Positions 14,528-23,251 of a stretch of DNA of 64,000 nt are shown piece after piece. Below the pieces are notes generated by a model. That model saw only the letters and a program-made list of their open reading frames with translations. It did not search any database and had not been told where the DNA came from. Source of the stretch: Streptomyces sp. NBC_00569 (GTDB taxonomy: Bacteria; Actinomycetota; Actinomycetes; Streptomycetales; Streptomycetaceae); the NCBI RefSeq assembly GCF_036345255.1, contig NZ_CP107783.1, positions 5,564,001 through 5,628,000 on the forward strand, read 5' to 3'. A program made the position numbers and the translations under genes. The stretch's first letter is position 1. Each line of letters begins with the position of its first letter.

Positions 14528-16165
14528 CTACTTCACGTTCACCGCGGTCCAGGTCGCCGCGACGGCCTGCTGCTCGGCGCTGTTCGCGCCGTACAGGTCG
14601 CTCGCCGCCTGAAGCGTGGCGGTGCGGGCGGCCGCGTAGTTCGTCGTCGACGTCATGTACGTGGAGAGGGCCTTGTACCAGATCTGCTCGGCCTTGGCCC
14701 GGCCGATGCCGGTGAGCGTGGAGTTGTCGGAGGTCGGGGAGTTGTACGAGACCCCGTTGATGGTCTTCGCGCCGCTGCCCTCGCTCAGGAGGTAGAAGAA
14801 GTGGTTGGCGACGCCCGACGAGTAGTGCACGTCGAGGCGGCCGACCGTCTTGGACCAGTAGTCGGCGGAGCCGCCGTCCTTGCTGGGCTTGTCCATGTAA
14901 CGCAGCGGGGTGCCGTTGCCGTTGATGTTGATCTTCTCGCCGATGAGGTAGTCGCCGACGTCGCTGCTGTTGTTCGCGAAGAACTCCACCGACGTGCCGA
15001 AGATGTCGGACGTCGCCTCGTTCAGGCCGCCCGACTCACGGCTGTAGTTGAGGCCCGCGGTGGACGCGGTCAGGCCATGGCTCATCTCGTGGCCGGCCAC
15101 GTCGAGCGCCGTGAGCGGGTGCTGGTTGCTCTGCCCGTCGCCGTACGTCATGCAGAAGCAGGCGTCCGACCAGAAGGCGTTGACGTAGGCGTTGCCGTAG
15201 TGGACACGGGAGTACGCGGCCTTGCCGTCGCCCGCGATGCCGTTCCGGTTGAACGCGCTCTTGTAGTAGTCCCACGTCTCGGCCGCGCCGTACGCGGCGT
15301 CGACCGCGGCGGTCTGCCGGTTCGTCACCGTCCCGTCGCCCCACTGGTCGTCGGCGTCATGGAAGAGCGTGCCCGTGCCGGACGTCCCGCCGTTCAGGTC
15401 GTACGTCTTGTGGCCGCCGCGCCCGCCGTCGGTGAGGTCGAACCCGCCGCCGGCCGCTGCGGTGCTGCCGACCGTGACGGTGCCGCTGTACTCGCTGGTG
15501 CCCGTGCCGTTCTCGATGCCCTCGTACGCGTACAGCTTCTTGCCGGTGGCGGCGTCGGTGACGACGTGCAGCTCGCTCGGCGTCCCGTCGGCCTGAGTGC
15601 CGGTCACGACCGTCTCGTACGCGAGGACCGGCGTGCCGGAGGCGGCCCAGACGACCTTGCGGACGTTCTTCGCGGCGGCGCTCTTGGCGTCCGAGACGGC
15701 GAGGGCCGACTTCTTGGCGGCGGTGGGGGCCAGGGAGGCGTCCGTCGACGCCACGGATATCGCGCCCTTGTGCGCCTTGGAGACGCCCTTGAGATCGCCG
15801 TTCTTCGCGGTGTGCGTGACGAGGTCGCCGCCGAGCACGGGCAGACCGTCGTAGGTGCGCTCGTAGCGGGTGTGGGTCGTGCCGTTCGCGTCCTTGACGA
15901 CGTCGCGGACGATGAGCTTTTCCCCGCTGCCGAGCCCGAGTTGGCGGGCGGCGGCCGGGGCGTCGGCCTGTGCGTCCTTGAGGGCCGTGGCCCGCTGGGA
16001 GGCGCTGAGCGGAACGGCGGTGGCACCGGCGGTGCGGTCGGCGGCGGTCGCCGCGGTGCCGCTCTGCAGAGCCAGGACGACCATCGCGGCCGAGGCCGCG
16101 AGAGCGGTGGCTCGTGCGGCGGTCCTGCGGCCGGTGGTACGGGGAGCGGGGGAGCGGTGTGTCAC
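14528..16165 (-). CDS. secreted M4-family (thermolysin-like) neutral metalloprotease
   Basis: A 545-residue preproenzyme. GTG at 16165 is chosen because AGAAGGAGTCCGA precedes it. A long signal peptide with several Arg (residues 1-50) is followed by an FTP/PepSY-type propeptide that acts as chaperone and inhibitor (about 60-210), then the M4 peptidase domain. The zinc site is HEMSH at residues 359-363 with Glu383 in GLNEATSD, and the C-terminal helical lobe carries the ANHFFYLLSEG and DVHYSSGV segments with the catalytic His. It degrades extracellular protein. It has no C-terminal PPC or P-domain. A 500-bp upstream region holds a likely promoter with an inverted repeat. Confidence 0.93.
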   Translation of the reverse strand: MTHRSPAPRTTGRRTAARATALAASAAMVVLALQSGTAATAADRTAGATAVPLSASQRATALKDAQADAPAAARQLGLGSGEKLIVRDVVKDANGTTHTRYERTYDGLPVLGGDLVTHTAKNGDLKGVSKAHKGAISVASTDASLAPTAAKKSALAVSDAKSAAAKNVRKVVWAASGTPVLAYETVVTGTQADGTPSELHVVTDAATGKKLYAYEGIENGTGTSEYSGTVTVGSTAAAGGGFDLTDGGRGGHKTYDLNGGTSGTGTLFHDADDQWGDGTVTNRQTAAVDAAYGAAETWDYYKSAFNRNGIAGDGKAAYSRVHYGNAYVNAFWSDACFCMTYGDGQSNQHPLTALDVAGHEMSHGLTASTAGLNYSRESGGLNEATSDIFGTSVEFFANNSSDVGDYLIGEKININGNGTPLRYMDKPSKDGGSADYWSKTVGRLDVHYSSGVANHFFYLLSEGSGAKTINGVSYNSPTSDNSTLTGIGRAKAEQIWYKALSTYMTSTTNYAAARTATLQAASDLYGANSAEQQAVAATWTAVNVK

Positions 16166-16666
16166 TCGGACTCCTTCTGTGTCCAACGACCCCTTGGGTG
16201 GTGACCCGTCGGGGGTGGGGGGCGCGGGGAGAGAGTGGCACCGGCTCCATGTCGTTTGACAGGTAGCCGTCAAAACTTTGCTGGTTCGTGTCCGAATGCG
16301 GGTGGTGGTTGTCCGTTATCCGCCGCTTGGCAGAGAAGTGCCGGGATGCGGGGAAGGCGAGGAGCGAGAGGATCGGCGCGCACGCGGAAGGGCCCCGGCC
16401 GGATGTCCTCCGGCCAGAGCCCTTCAACTGCCGTGCTGCGGAAGCCGGACGGTCACGCCCGCGCGCCGAGAGGTTCGAGGATCCCGGGGCGAGTGTGGGG
16501 AACCGGGCGTCGGCACCCCCTACATCGGATCCCGGCGGGCCGCGACTGTCAGTGTGCTCCCCAGATCGAATGAGCGTGCTGTCGTGCCGGTCGGCGGGGG
16601 ACGGCCGGTAACTCAACGGAGGGTGATCGAGGGCGAGTTCACTGCATCAGGGGACGCGGGCAGGCA
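16166..16666. other. intergenic region between M4 protease and DUF262 remnant
   Basis: No gene is seen. Near the protease start an inverted repeat TTTGAC-N8-GTCAAA (16255-16274) overlaps a possible -35 (TTGACG on the minus strand), a candidate regulator site. A hairpin lies at 16387-16425. The rest shows nothing recognisable. Confidence 0.5.
16387..16425. terminator. hairpin, possible terminator
   Basis: 17-base arms (16387-16403, GAAGGGCCCCGGCCGGA, with 16409-16425), 15 of 17 Watson-Crick pairs and a 5-base loop. No gene ends nearby on either strand, so it may belong to a lost gene or an unannotated transcript. Confidence 0.6.
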
Positions 16667-17278
16667 ATGGATCGAGCCCCGGAGCGGACGATCGTGGCGG
16701 TGTCCCGGCTCGCACACCGGGTGCTGGACGGTGACATCGTGCTCCCGGAATACCGGCGAGGCTTCGTCTGGTCGGTACAGCAGGCGCTTCACCTGCTCGA
16801 CCCGGTACACCGCAACTACCCCATCGGCGGCCTGTCGCTGTGGCAGTCGACCGAGCGGCTCGCCGGCGAGAGCAAGGTGGCGAACCTGGACGTCCAGCCG
16901 CCGCGTGAGGGCTATCCAGTGGACTGCATCATCGATGGCCGGCAGCGGCTCGCCGGCATCATCGGCGCACTTCACGGTGGAAGCGGCAGGTGGAACACGG
17001 GATACGACCTGGAAGCCGATGTCTTCCTGGAGCTTGCGGAGGAGCAGCCTCCCGCGCACATCGTCCCCATGAAGTCGATCAGTTCCCCGGATCTGCTCTT
17101 CAGTCAGGTGGCAGCCTTGCGGGCTGACCAGGAAACCGGGACCGGGACGCGACGAAGGTCCCGGCCGCACGCGCGAACCGCGGTGCGGCCGGGACCTTCA
17201 TCGGACCTCGACTCCCTCTACGGGACTCAGACGTTCACGCCGAAGTCCTGCGCGATGCCGACGAGGCCCGACGCGTAA
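16667..17278 (+). pseudogene. DUF262 (GmrS-like) protein, 3'-truncated
   Basis: The first ~150 residues are a clear DUF262 N-terminus: VLPEYRRGFVWSVQQALHLL (the QR..W-type motif), RNYPIGGLSLWQ, and CIIDGRQRLAGIIGALHGG (the DGxQR motif of the ParB-like nucleotide-using domain). DUF262 proteins are usually 350-600 residues; some are the GmrS part of modification-dependent restriction enzymes. Here family-like sequence stops near base 17120 and the frame runs on through the terD terminator and into the antisense of terD, ending at 17278. The C-terminal nuclease part is missing. Start ATG 16667; no strong ribosome-binding site. Probably a dead fragment of a defence gene. Confidence 0.7.
17154..17199. 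terminator. terminator downstream of terD-like gene
   Basis: A 17-bp perfect stem GAAGGTCCCGGCCGCAC (17154-17170) with 17183-17199, 28 bp past the terD stop codon on the minus strand. The truncated DUF262 frame runs straight through it. Confidence 0.88.
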
Positions 17279-17802
17279 CCCTGGCCCACCGCGCGGAACT
17301 TCCACTCCGCGCCGTTGCGGTACAGCTCGCCGAAGACCATGGCGGTCTCGGTGGCGGCGTCCTCGGAGAGGTCGTAGCGGGCGATCTCGGTGCCGCCGGC
17401 CTGGTTGACGATGCGGATGAACGCGTTGCGCACCTGGCCGAAGTTCTGCGAGCGGTTCTCCGCGTCGTAGATCGAGACCGGGAAGACGATCTTGTCGATG
17501 TCGGCCGGGAGGCCCGCCAGGTTGACGTTGATCTGCTCGTCGTCGCCCTCGCCCTGGCCCGTGACGTTGTCACCGGTGTGGACGATGGTCTGGTCCGGTG
17601 TCGCCTTGTTGTTGAAGAAGACGAAGTGGCCGTCCGAGTAGACCTTGCCCTGCGGGTTCACCGCGATGGCGGAGGCGTCGAGGTCGAAGTCGGTGCCGGT
17701 GGTGGTGCGGACGTCCCAGCCGAGGCCCACGGTGACGGCGGTCAGGCCCGGAGCCTCCTTGGTGAGCGAGACGTTGCCACCCTTGGACAGGCTTACAGCC
17801 AT
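17227..17802 (-). CDS. TerD-family calcium-binding stress protein
   Basis: A 191-residue cytosolic protein, full length for TerD. Family features include VGLGWDVR, the Ca2+-binding stretch DFDLDASA and the second site [18 protein letters not shown], and the end [20 protein letters not shown]. TerD proteins are linked to tellurite and oxidative stress and, in Streptomyces, to calcium-related development. ATG at 17802 preceded by AAGGACTCC. Single gene with its own terminator. Streptomyces genomes carry many terD copies, so the paralogue role is uncertain. Confidence 0.93.
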   Translation of the reverse strand: MAVSLSKGGNVSLTKEAPGLTAVTVGLGWDVRTTTGTDFDLDASAIAVNPQGKVYSDGHFVFFNNKATPDQTIVHTGDNVTGQGEGDDEQINVNLAGLPADIDKIVFPVSIYDAENRSQNFGQVRNAFIRIVNQAGGTEIARYDLSEDAATETAMVFGELYRNGAEWKFRAVGQGYASGLVGIAQDFGVNV

Positions 17803-17991
17803 TGTTGGGAGTCCTTCCCTCGTTAGCGATGCGTGCGCTTCGTAGACGAAGCTACTCGTACCCCTATGAACGCCAAGGGGGGATCCAGGGTTCCAGGTGT
17901 CTTTACTTTCTTTACCCGCTTTCCCCGATATGGGTGCGGCGCCGGGAAAAGGGGGTGACGCGGCGCGCGTTCAGGCGCGACCATGGAACCC

Positions 17992-18420
17992 ATGTCCGGT
18001 CCTTACATCATCCGCGGCTCGGTGGTCCTTCCGGAGGCCGAGCTCCTCTGGCGATTCTCCCGGTCGTCCGGGCCGGGCGGCCAGCACGTGAACACCAGCG
18101 ACTCCCAGGTCGAGCTCCGCTTCGACCTCGCCGGGACGGAGGCGCTGCCCGAGGTGTGGAAGGCGCGGGCCCTGGAGCGGCTCGCCTCCCGCCTCGTCGA
18201 CGGCGTCATCTCCGTACGGTCCTCGGAGCACCGCTCCCAGTGGCGCAACCGCGAGACCGCCGCCGTGCGCCTCACGTCCCTCCTCGCCGAGGCCACCGCC
18301 CCGCCGCCCAAGCCGCGCCGCGCGACCCGCATCCCCCGGGGGATCAACGAGCGCCGCCTGCGCAACAAGAAGGCGCGGTCGGACACGAAGCGGGGCCGGT
18401 CGGGGCAGGGCTGGGACTGA
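17992..18420 (+). CDS. arfB: alternative ribosome-rescue factor ArfB (YaeJ-type peptidyl-tRNA hydrolase)
   Basis: A 142-residue release-factor-like protein. It carries the GGQ motif at residues 29-31 in RSSGPGGQHVNTSDSQVEL, which hydrolyses peptidyl-tRNA, and a C-terminal basic tail rich in Lys/Arg (RRLRNKKARSDTKRGR) that in ArfB enters the empty mRNA channel of a stalled ribosome. No codon-recognition domain, so it is not a normal release factor. The start at 17992 (MSGPY) fits the family; an ATG three codons earlier is possible. Monocistronic, divergent from terD. Confidence 0.92.
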   Translation: MSGPYIIRGSVVLPEAELLWRFSRSSGPGGQHVNTSDSQVELRFDLAGTEALPEVWKARALERLASRLVDGVISVRSSEHRSQWRNRETAAVRLTSLLAEATAPPPKPRRATRIPRGINERRLRNKKARSDTKRGRSGQGWD

Positions 18421-18449
18421 GCGGTCCCACGGGGGTCCGGGCGGGGGCC

Positions 18450-19097
18450 TCACCCCAACTGCCGGTACTTCCCCTTGAAGTAGGCCAGCGGTCCGCCGTC
18501 GGCGCTGGGCAGCGCGGCCGTGAGCACCCGGCCGATCACCAGCGTGTGGTCCCCGGCCGTCACCCGCTGCTCCGTGCGGCACTCCAGCGTCGCGAGCGCG
18601 CCGCCCACCAGGGGCGCGCCCGACACCTCGCCGCGTACGTAAGGGATGTCCTCGAAGAGCAGACGGTCACTGATGCGGCCCTTCATCGCGAAGCGGCCCG
18701 CGATGTGGCGCTGGCTCTCGGAGAGCACGGACACCGCCCACAGGGGCTGCTCGTCGAGCAGGTCGTCCATGCGGGAGCCGTTGCGCAGGCTGACGAGGAC
18801 GAGTGGCGGGTCGAGGGAGACCGACAGGAACGCCGTCGCCGTCATGCCGACGTCCTCGCCCAGGGGAGCCGACGGGTCGTCCGGGTCGAGCGGCATCTCG
18901 CGCGCGGTCACCAGGACCACGCCCGCGGCCAGTCGGGACATGGCGGCGCGGAACTCGTCGTTGCTCACCCCCTCAGCATGCCCGGCCGAGGAGGGCGCGG
19001 GGACGAAAGCGGCCGTGGGGGTTGTGGGGTTCGTGGGGGTCGTGCGGGTGGTGGGGGAGAGCGGGGGATTCTTCAGCGGCGGGGGAGTCTTCAGCAC
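18450..19097 (-). CDS. flavin reductase family protein (FMN-binding split barrel)
   Basis: The conserved domain starts at VSNDEFRAAMSRLAAGVVLV and contains GMTATAFLSVSLDPPLVLVS, the FMN/FAD-binding part of HpaC-type reductases, which use NAD(P)H to reduce free flavin for two-component monooxygenases. The GTG at 19097 gives a 215-residue protein with a Pro/Thr-rich N-terminal extension; the GTG at 18968 gives a 172-residue protein that matches the domain exactly. Neither has a strong ribosome-binding site, so the start is unsettled. No partner monooxygenase is adjacent. It converges with arfB. Confidence 0.82.
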   Translation of the reverse strand: MLKTPPPLKNPPLSPTTRTTPTNPTTPTAAFVPAPSSAGHAEGVSNDEFRAAMSRLAAGVVLVTAREMPLDPDDPSAPLGEDVGMTATAFLSVSLDPPLVLVSLRNGSRMDDLLDEQPLWAVSVLSESQRHIAGRFAMKGRISDRLLFEDIPYVRGEVSGAPLVGGALATLECRTEQRVTAGDHTLVIGRVLTAALPSADGGPLAYFKGKYRQLG

Positions 19098-19268
19098 GGT
19101 CCCGACGCTAGCTTCGGTGCCGTGCCCGCCACATCGGGCCATGGGCCGAGGACGGTCCTAGGACCTGTGGTGGGTTTCGTCCGGATGTGGCGGTTTTCGG
19201 GCGGTGTTCTCCGTTCAGGAAGTGCAGGGGGCGCGCGCCGGAGCACCCCTCAACCCTTCATCTTCTCT

Positions 19269-19284
19269 TGTGACTTGAGTCACA
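19269..19284. promoter_or_regulatory. 16-bp palindrome upstream of cdgB
   Basis: TGTGACTTGAGTCACA, perfect 7-bp arms around TG, 149 bp before the cdgB start. It resembles a dimeric repressor or CRP-type site (TGTGA-N6-TCACA); the regulator is unknown. Confidence 0.6.
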
Positions 19285-19299
19285 GGAGCCATATTTTGT

Positions 19300-19312
19300 T
19301 GACCCTGTGTAC
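19300..19312 (+). promoter_or_regulatory. candidate BldD box upstream of cdgB
   Basis: TGACCCTGTGTAC agrees with the BldD consensus TNACNCWGNGTNA at all fixed positions but the last. BldD, the c-di-GMP-bound developmental repressor, is known to control cdgB in Streptomyces, which supports the assignment. Confidence 0.65.
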
Positions 19313-19432
19313 CGGGTGCACAGCTCGCTGTGATTCAGTGGCGGAGACACTGCAAGAAGAGCGTGCACACGCACGTGCGGAATCGGCGATCAGAATTCTG
19401 GAGTGCTGTCGAGGTCTCGGGGAGAGCTGAGC

Positions 19433-21145
19433 ATGGAGACCGAGTCGGAGCCGTACGTCCGTCTTGCGACCCTGCGGCAGCTTCACCAGGTGATGGCGGA
19501 CATGAACACCGCCCGCAGCCTGGCCGACACCCTGCAGACGGTCTCCGACGGAGTCGTGAACGGCCTCGGATACGAGCTGGCCTGCGTCAATCTCGTACGC
19601 CCCGACGGTGACCTCGTCGTCGCCGCCTTCTCCGGCGACTCCTCCGCCGAAGCCCTCATCACCGGCCGGGTCGGCTCCCGCGCCTCCTGGGACCGCCGCC
19701 TGTCGATGGGCGAGGCCTGGGGCGACCTGCGGTTCATTCCGCACACCGAGGGCTGGGTCCTCGACGAGGACGACGTACCGCAGTGGTTCACCGACGGGCC
19801 GCCGCCCCGCTTCGAGGACGAGTGGCACCCCGCGGACCGCCTCTTCGCCCCGATGTACGCCACCGGTGGCTCCGGCGGCGAACTCCTCGGCGTGATCTCC
19901 GCCGACCGCCCGCGCAACGGCAGGCGCCCCGGCGCCTGGGGCCGCGAGGCCCTGCAGATGTACGCCTTCCAGGCCGCCATCGCCATCAGCAACGCACGGC
20001 TGCGCGCCAACATGCAGCGCGCCCTGGTCCGGCTCGAACGCGAGCAGCAGGCCCTGCGCGCCAGCGAGGAGTCCTTCCGCCAGGCCTTCGAGTACGCCCC
20101 CAGCGGCATGGCCATCGCCGAGATGGGCGGCGACCAGCACGGACGGCTCCTGCGCACGAACGACGCCCTGTGCCGGCTGCTCAGCCGCCCGGCGTCCGCC
20201 ATGCGCCGCTACTCCTTCTCCGACCTCGTCCACCCCGAGGACATCGGCACGCTGCTGCGCACCTCCGCCGAGGGCGGCCGCGCCGAGCTGCGCCTCGGAC
20301 GGCGCGACGGCACCTATGTCTGGGTGTCCCTGCGGAACTCGGTGGTGGCCGACGCCGCCGACGGCCCGCGCTTCCTGCTCACCCACGTCGAGGACATCGA
20401 GGAGCGCAAACGCCGCGAGCTGCACCTCGCGCACCGCGCGTCCCACGACTCCCTCACCGGCCTGCCGAACTCGGCGGAGCTGCGCTCCCGCCTCTCGGCC
20501 CGCCTGTGCCGCCGCCCCCAGCTGCCCGAGCCGAGCGCCGTGGACTCCCTGGACGCGGCGTACGGGGACCGCTCCGGCAGCTCGTACGACACGAACGGGC
20601 ACGGATTCGACTTCGCGGGGGCCGCCGCTGCCGCCGCGGCCGGACAGCAGAACGGCGGGTCCGGGCCCTCCGGCGGGATCTACGACGACTATGGCTTCGA
20701 TCACCACGTCCACATCGTCGCGCCCGAGGGGGAGACCGACGACGGCACGAAGGGCCTGGCGGTCCTCTTCTGCGACCTGGACGGCTTCAAGTCGATCAAC
20801 GACCGGTTCGGGCACCACACCGGCGACGCCGTTCTGATCGAGGTCGCACGGCGTCTGACCAGCGGAGTCCGTGACGGGGACACCGTCGCGAGGCTCGGCG
20901 GCGACGAGTTCGTCGTGCTCGCCGACGGGCTCGGCCGGGCCGACGCACAGGACCTCGCCGTCCGTCTGCGGAACGCGATCATTCCGCCCATCCGGGTCGA
21001 CGGAAGGGCGGTCCGTGTGGGCGCAAGTTTCGGCATCGGCTGGGCGCACTGCGGGATGACGGCCGACGAGGTGTTGAAATCCGCTGACCAGCGGATGTAC
21101 ATCGAGAAACGGTCGCGTGCCAAGCAGCACCGACGGGCCGGATGA
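19433..21145 (+). CDS. cdgB: diguanylate cyclase, GAF-PAS-GGDEF (CdgB-like)
   Basis: A 570-residue cytosolic signalling enzyme that makes c-di-GMP from two GTP. Order: GAF (about 10-190), PAS/PAC (about 215-330, ending THVEDIEERKRRE), GGDEF. The active-site GGDEF is at residues 489-493 and a product-inhibition I-site RDGD at 480-483, spaced five residues before it. No EAL domain. The GGDEF domain is interrupted: about 75 low-complexity residues rich in Gly, Ala, Ser and Asp lie between LTGLPNSAELRSRL and LAVLFCDLDGF. The architecture is that of Streptomyces CdgB, which controls aerial development. Start ATG 19433; long leader with a BldD-type box. Confidence 0.92.
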   Translation: METESEPYVRLATLRQLHQVMADMNTARSLADTLQTVSDGVVNGLGYELACVNLVRPDGDLVVAAFSGDSSAEALITGRVGSRASWDRRLSMGEAWGDLRFIPHTEGWVLDEDDVPQWFTDGPPPRFEDEWHPADRLFAPMYATGGSGGELLGVISADRPRNGRRPGAWGREALQMYAFQAAIAISNARLRANMQRALVRLEREQQALRASEESFRQAFEYAPSGMAIAEMGGDQHGRLLRTNDALCRLLSRPASAMRRYSFSDLVHPEDIGTLLRTSAEGGRAELRLGRRDGTYVWVSLRNSVVADAADGPRFLLTHVEDIEERKRRELHLAHRASHDSLTGLPNSAELRSRLSARLCRRPQLPEPSAVDSLDAAYGDRSGSSYDTNGHGFDFAGAAAAAAAGQQNGGSGPSGGIYDDYGFDHHVHIVAPEGETDDGTKGLAVLFCDLDGFKSINDRFGHHTGDAVLIEVARRLTSGVRDGDTVARLGGDEFVVLADGLGRADAQDLAVRLRNAIIPPIRVDGRAVRVGASFGIGWAHCGMTADEVLKSADQRMYIEKRSRAKQHRRAG

Positions 21146-21243
21146 TCTCGTTCCGCGGGTATCGGTGAGGTCAACGCCACCCCTTCGGACCACTCCCAGC
21201 GGGTACGCTCGCCGGGTAAGCGATACGTAGGGAGTGATCAGGG

Positions 21244-22197
21244 ATGGCGCCCGCTGACAACGGCGCGAGCACGCCCGAGGACGACGATCCGTTCGGCTAT
21301 CTGTACGCCGACGGACAGGCGGCCGGGGCGACACCGCCCAGCGGGGGCGGCGGCTACGGCTATCCGGGTCCCCGGTCCTACCACCAGGTCAGGCCGGTCG
21401 GTGAGCGGCAGTACGGGCAGCAGCCGACCGCCGCGTACGGTCAGGCGCCCCAGCAGCAGCCCCAGGCCTACGGTCAGCCGAACGCGCACTACTCGGCCCC
21501 CGAGACGCTGCCCGGCGGTGCGCCGACCACGGTGACGCCCACGCAGCACGGCGGCGGTGGCGGCCGGGGACGGGGGCCCAACACCAAGGGCCTGCTGATC
21601 GGCGCGCTCGCCGTCGTGGCGGCCGTGGTCATCGGCATCGGTGTCGCGGTCCTCGGCGGCGACTCGAACGACGACGCGAAGGGCGGCGACGCGGGCGGTC
21701 AGCCGTCCGGCGGCTCCCAGTCGGTCGAGCCGAGCCAGACCGCGTCCAAGAGGGCCGACAAGCCGGTCGACCTCCCGAAGACGGACGCCAAGGCGCTGAA
21801 GCTCGAGGGCGGCACCGCCACCGCGTCGGACGTCCAGGGCGCCAAGGCCGACGGCGGCACCTATGTGGCCGGCTTCAACCAGGTGGGCGCCAGGCTCACC
21901 TGGACGGTCAACGGCATCCCGAAGGACGGCGCGTACAGCCTGCGCGTCAACTACGGCGTGCCGGGCAAGAACGCCGACGCGACCATCACGGTCAACGGCA
22001 AGGTGCAGACCCGCCCGCTCAACATGGAGAACTTCTCCCGCGCCAAGGAAGGCGACTGGGAGAAGGGGTGGACCAACACCTGGTCCGTCGTCCAGCTCAG
22101 CAAGGGCACGAACGCGATCACGATCTCGTGCGAGCAGGGCAACCAGTGCGACGCCAACTTCGACCAGATGTGGCTGGTCAAGGGCAGCAAGGGCTGA
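21244..22197 (+). CDS. membrane-anchored protein with C-terminal CBM6/35-like domain
   Basis: A 317-residue protein: a disordered cytoplasmic N-terminus rich in Gly, Gln, Pro and Tyr (YGQQPTAAYGQAPQQQP), one transmembrane helix (GLLIGALAVVAAVVIGIGVA, about 119-138), an extracellular Ser/Asp/Lys linker, and a C-terminal beta-sandwich of about 130 residues with GGTATASDVQ, DGAYSLRVNYG and NAITISCEQGNQCD, as in carbohydrate-binding modules of families 6/35. It has no enzyme domain. It may bind cell-wall or extracellular polysaccharide and signal or anchor. Start ATG 21244, 98 bp after cdgB; co-transcription is possible. Confidence 0.75.
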   Translation: MAPADNGASTPEDDDPFGYLYADGQAAGATPPSGGGGYGYPGPRSYHQVRPVGERQYGQQPTAAYGQAPQQQPQAYGQPNAHYSAPETLPGGAPTTVTPTQHGGGGGRGRGPNTKGLLIGALAVVAAVVIGIGVAVLGGDSNDDAKGGDAGGQPSGGSQSVEPSQTASKRADKPVDLPKTDAKALKLEGGTATASDVQGAKADGGTYVAGFNQVGARLTWTVNGIPKDGAYSLRVNYGVPGKNADATITVNGKVQTRPLNMENFSRAKEGDWEKGWTNTWSVVQLSKGTNAITISCEQGNQCDANFDQMWLVKGSKG

Positions 22198-22215
22198 CCG
22201 ACAGAGGCTTGCCGG

Positions 22216-22245
22216 CAGCGGCCTGGGGCGTGCCCTAGGCCGCTG
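22216..22245. terminator. bidirectional terminator between CBM gene and sugar kinase gene
   Basis: CAGCGGCCT (22216-22224) pairs with AGGCCGCTG (22237-22245), with an inner GGG/CCC. It overlaps the last codons of the minus-strand kinase gene, so two convergent genes share it. Confidence 0.7.
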
Positions 22246-23167
22246 TCGTCGTCTGTTGCGTCACCGCGACCCGGCCGAGCAGTTCCTCGTAGGCCGCGCG
22301 GTCGAACTCCCCGGCCACCGGGGCCAGCACCGTCGCCGCGGACAGGGCCACCGCGCGGGCCAGGCGGTCCGGCCACGGCAGGTCCTCCACGCAGCCCGAG
22401 AGCAGGCCGGCGACCGCCGAGTCGCCGGCGCCCGTCGGGTTGCCCTTCACGCGGTCCGGGGCGGGGGCGCGCCAGCTGCCGTCCGGGGTGACCGCGAGGA
22501 GGCCCTCGGGGCCCAGTGAGGCGACCACGGAGTGCGCGCCGCGGCGGCGGGCGTCACGGGTGGCGCGCAGCGGCTCGTGGGAGCCGGTGAGCTCGGCGAG
22601 CTCGTCGGAGTTCGGCTTGATGATGTCGGGGCGGGCCGCGAGGCCCCGGCGCAGCGGTTCCCCGGACGAGTCGAGCAGTACGGGCACGGACGCGGCGCGG
22701 GCCGCGCGGACCAGCTGGGCGTACGCGCCGACGGGGACGCCCGGCGGGAGGCTGCCGCACAGGGCCACCGCGGACGCGGACGTGAGGAGCTCCTCGTAGG
22801 CCTCGGTGAACGCGGACCACTCGGTGGGGGCGACGAGCGGGCCCGGCTCGTTGAGCTGGGTCGTGTCGCCGGTCGTGGCGTCGACGACCGCGATGGTGCG
22901 GCGGGTGGCGCCCGAGACCGGGACGAGCGCGTCCCGGATGCCGGGGGATTCCACGAGCTGTTCCCTGAGGGCTCGGCCCGTGCCGCCGCCGGCGAAGCCG
23001 GTGACGGTCACGTCGTGGCCGAGCGCGGCGAGCACGCGCGCGACGTTGAGGCCCTTGCCGCCGGGGCGTTCGGTGACCTTGGTGACGCGGTGCGACGCGT
23101 GCGGGTGCAGCGCCGGCACGTCGTAGGTGATGTCGAGCGCGGCGTTCAGTGTGACCGTGAGGATCAC
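22235..23167 (-). CDS. PfkB-family sugar-phosphate kinase (1-phosphofructokinase-like)
   Basis: A 310-residue ribokinase-fold kinase. The two PfkB signatures are present: RPGGKGLNVARVLAALG near the N-terminus, and GNPTGAGDSAVAGLLSG near residue 240, with the catalytic Asp in GAGD and the anion hole. The start MILTVTLNAALDITY (GTG at 23167) matches FruK/LacC/AgaZ kinases; a GTG at 23182 with a nearby GAGG is an alternative. It could phosphorylate fructose-1-P, tagatose-6-P or another sugar phosphate. Next to nagA (84-bp gap, same strand), so an amino-sugar role is plausible but not shown. Confidence 0.87.
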   Translation of the reverse strand: MILTVTLNAALDITYDVPALHPHASHRVTKVTERPGGKGLNVARVLAALGHDVTVTGFAGGGTGRALREQLVESPGIRDALVPVSGATRRTIAVVDATTGDTTQLNEPGPLVAPTEWSAFTEAYEELLTSASAVALCGSLPPGVPVGAYAQLVRAARAASVPVLLDSSGEPLRRGLAARPDIIKPNSDELAELTGSHEPLRATRDARRRGAHSVVASLGPEGLLAVTPDGSWRAPAPDRVKGNPTGAGDSAVAGLLSGCVEDLPWPDRLARAVALSAATVLAPVAGEFDRAAYEELLGRVAVTQQTTTAA

Positions 23168-23251
23168 GAGACCCCAGCCCACCCCTCAGTTCGGAACTAC
23201 CTTCAGTAACGCGGCCTGATCATGCCAAAGACCGGGCGGTAGGCCCAGACC

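Noticed and set aside
16426..16520. Possible tRNA next to the hairpin at 16387-16425 (GAGAGGTTCGAGGATCC)
   Set aside because: T-loop-like bases are present but the stems do not form and no D or anticodon arm can be drawn on either strand.
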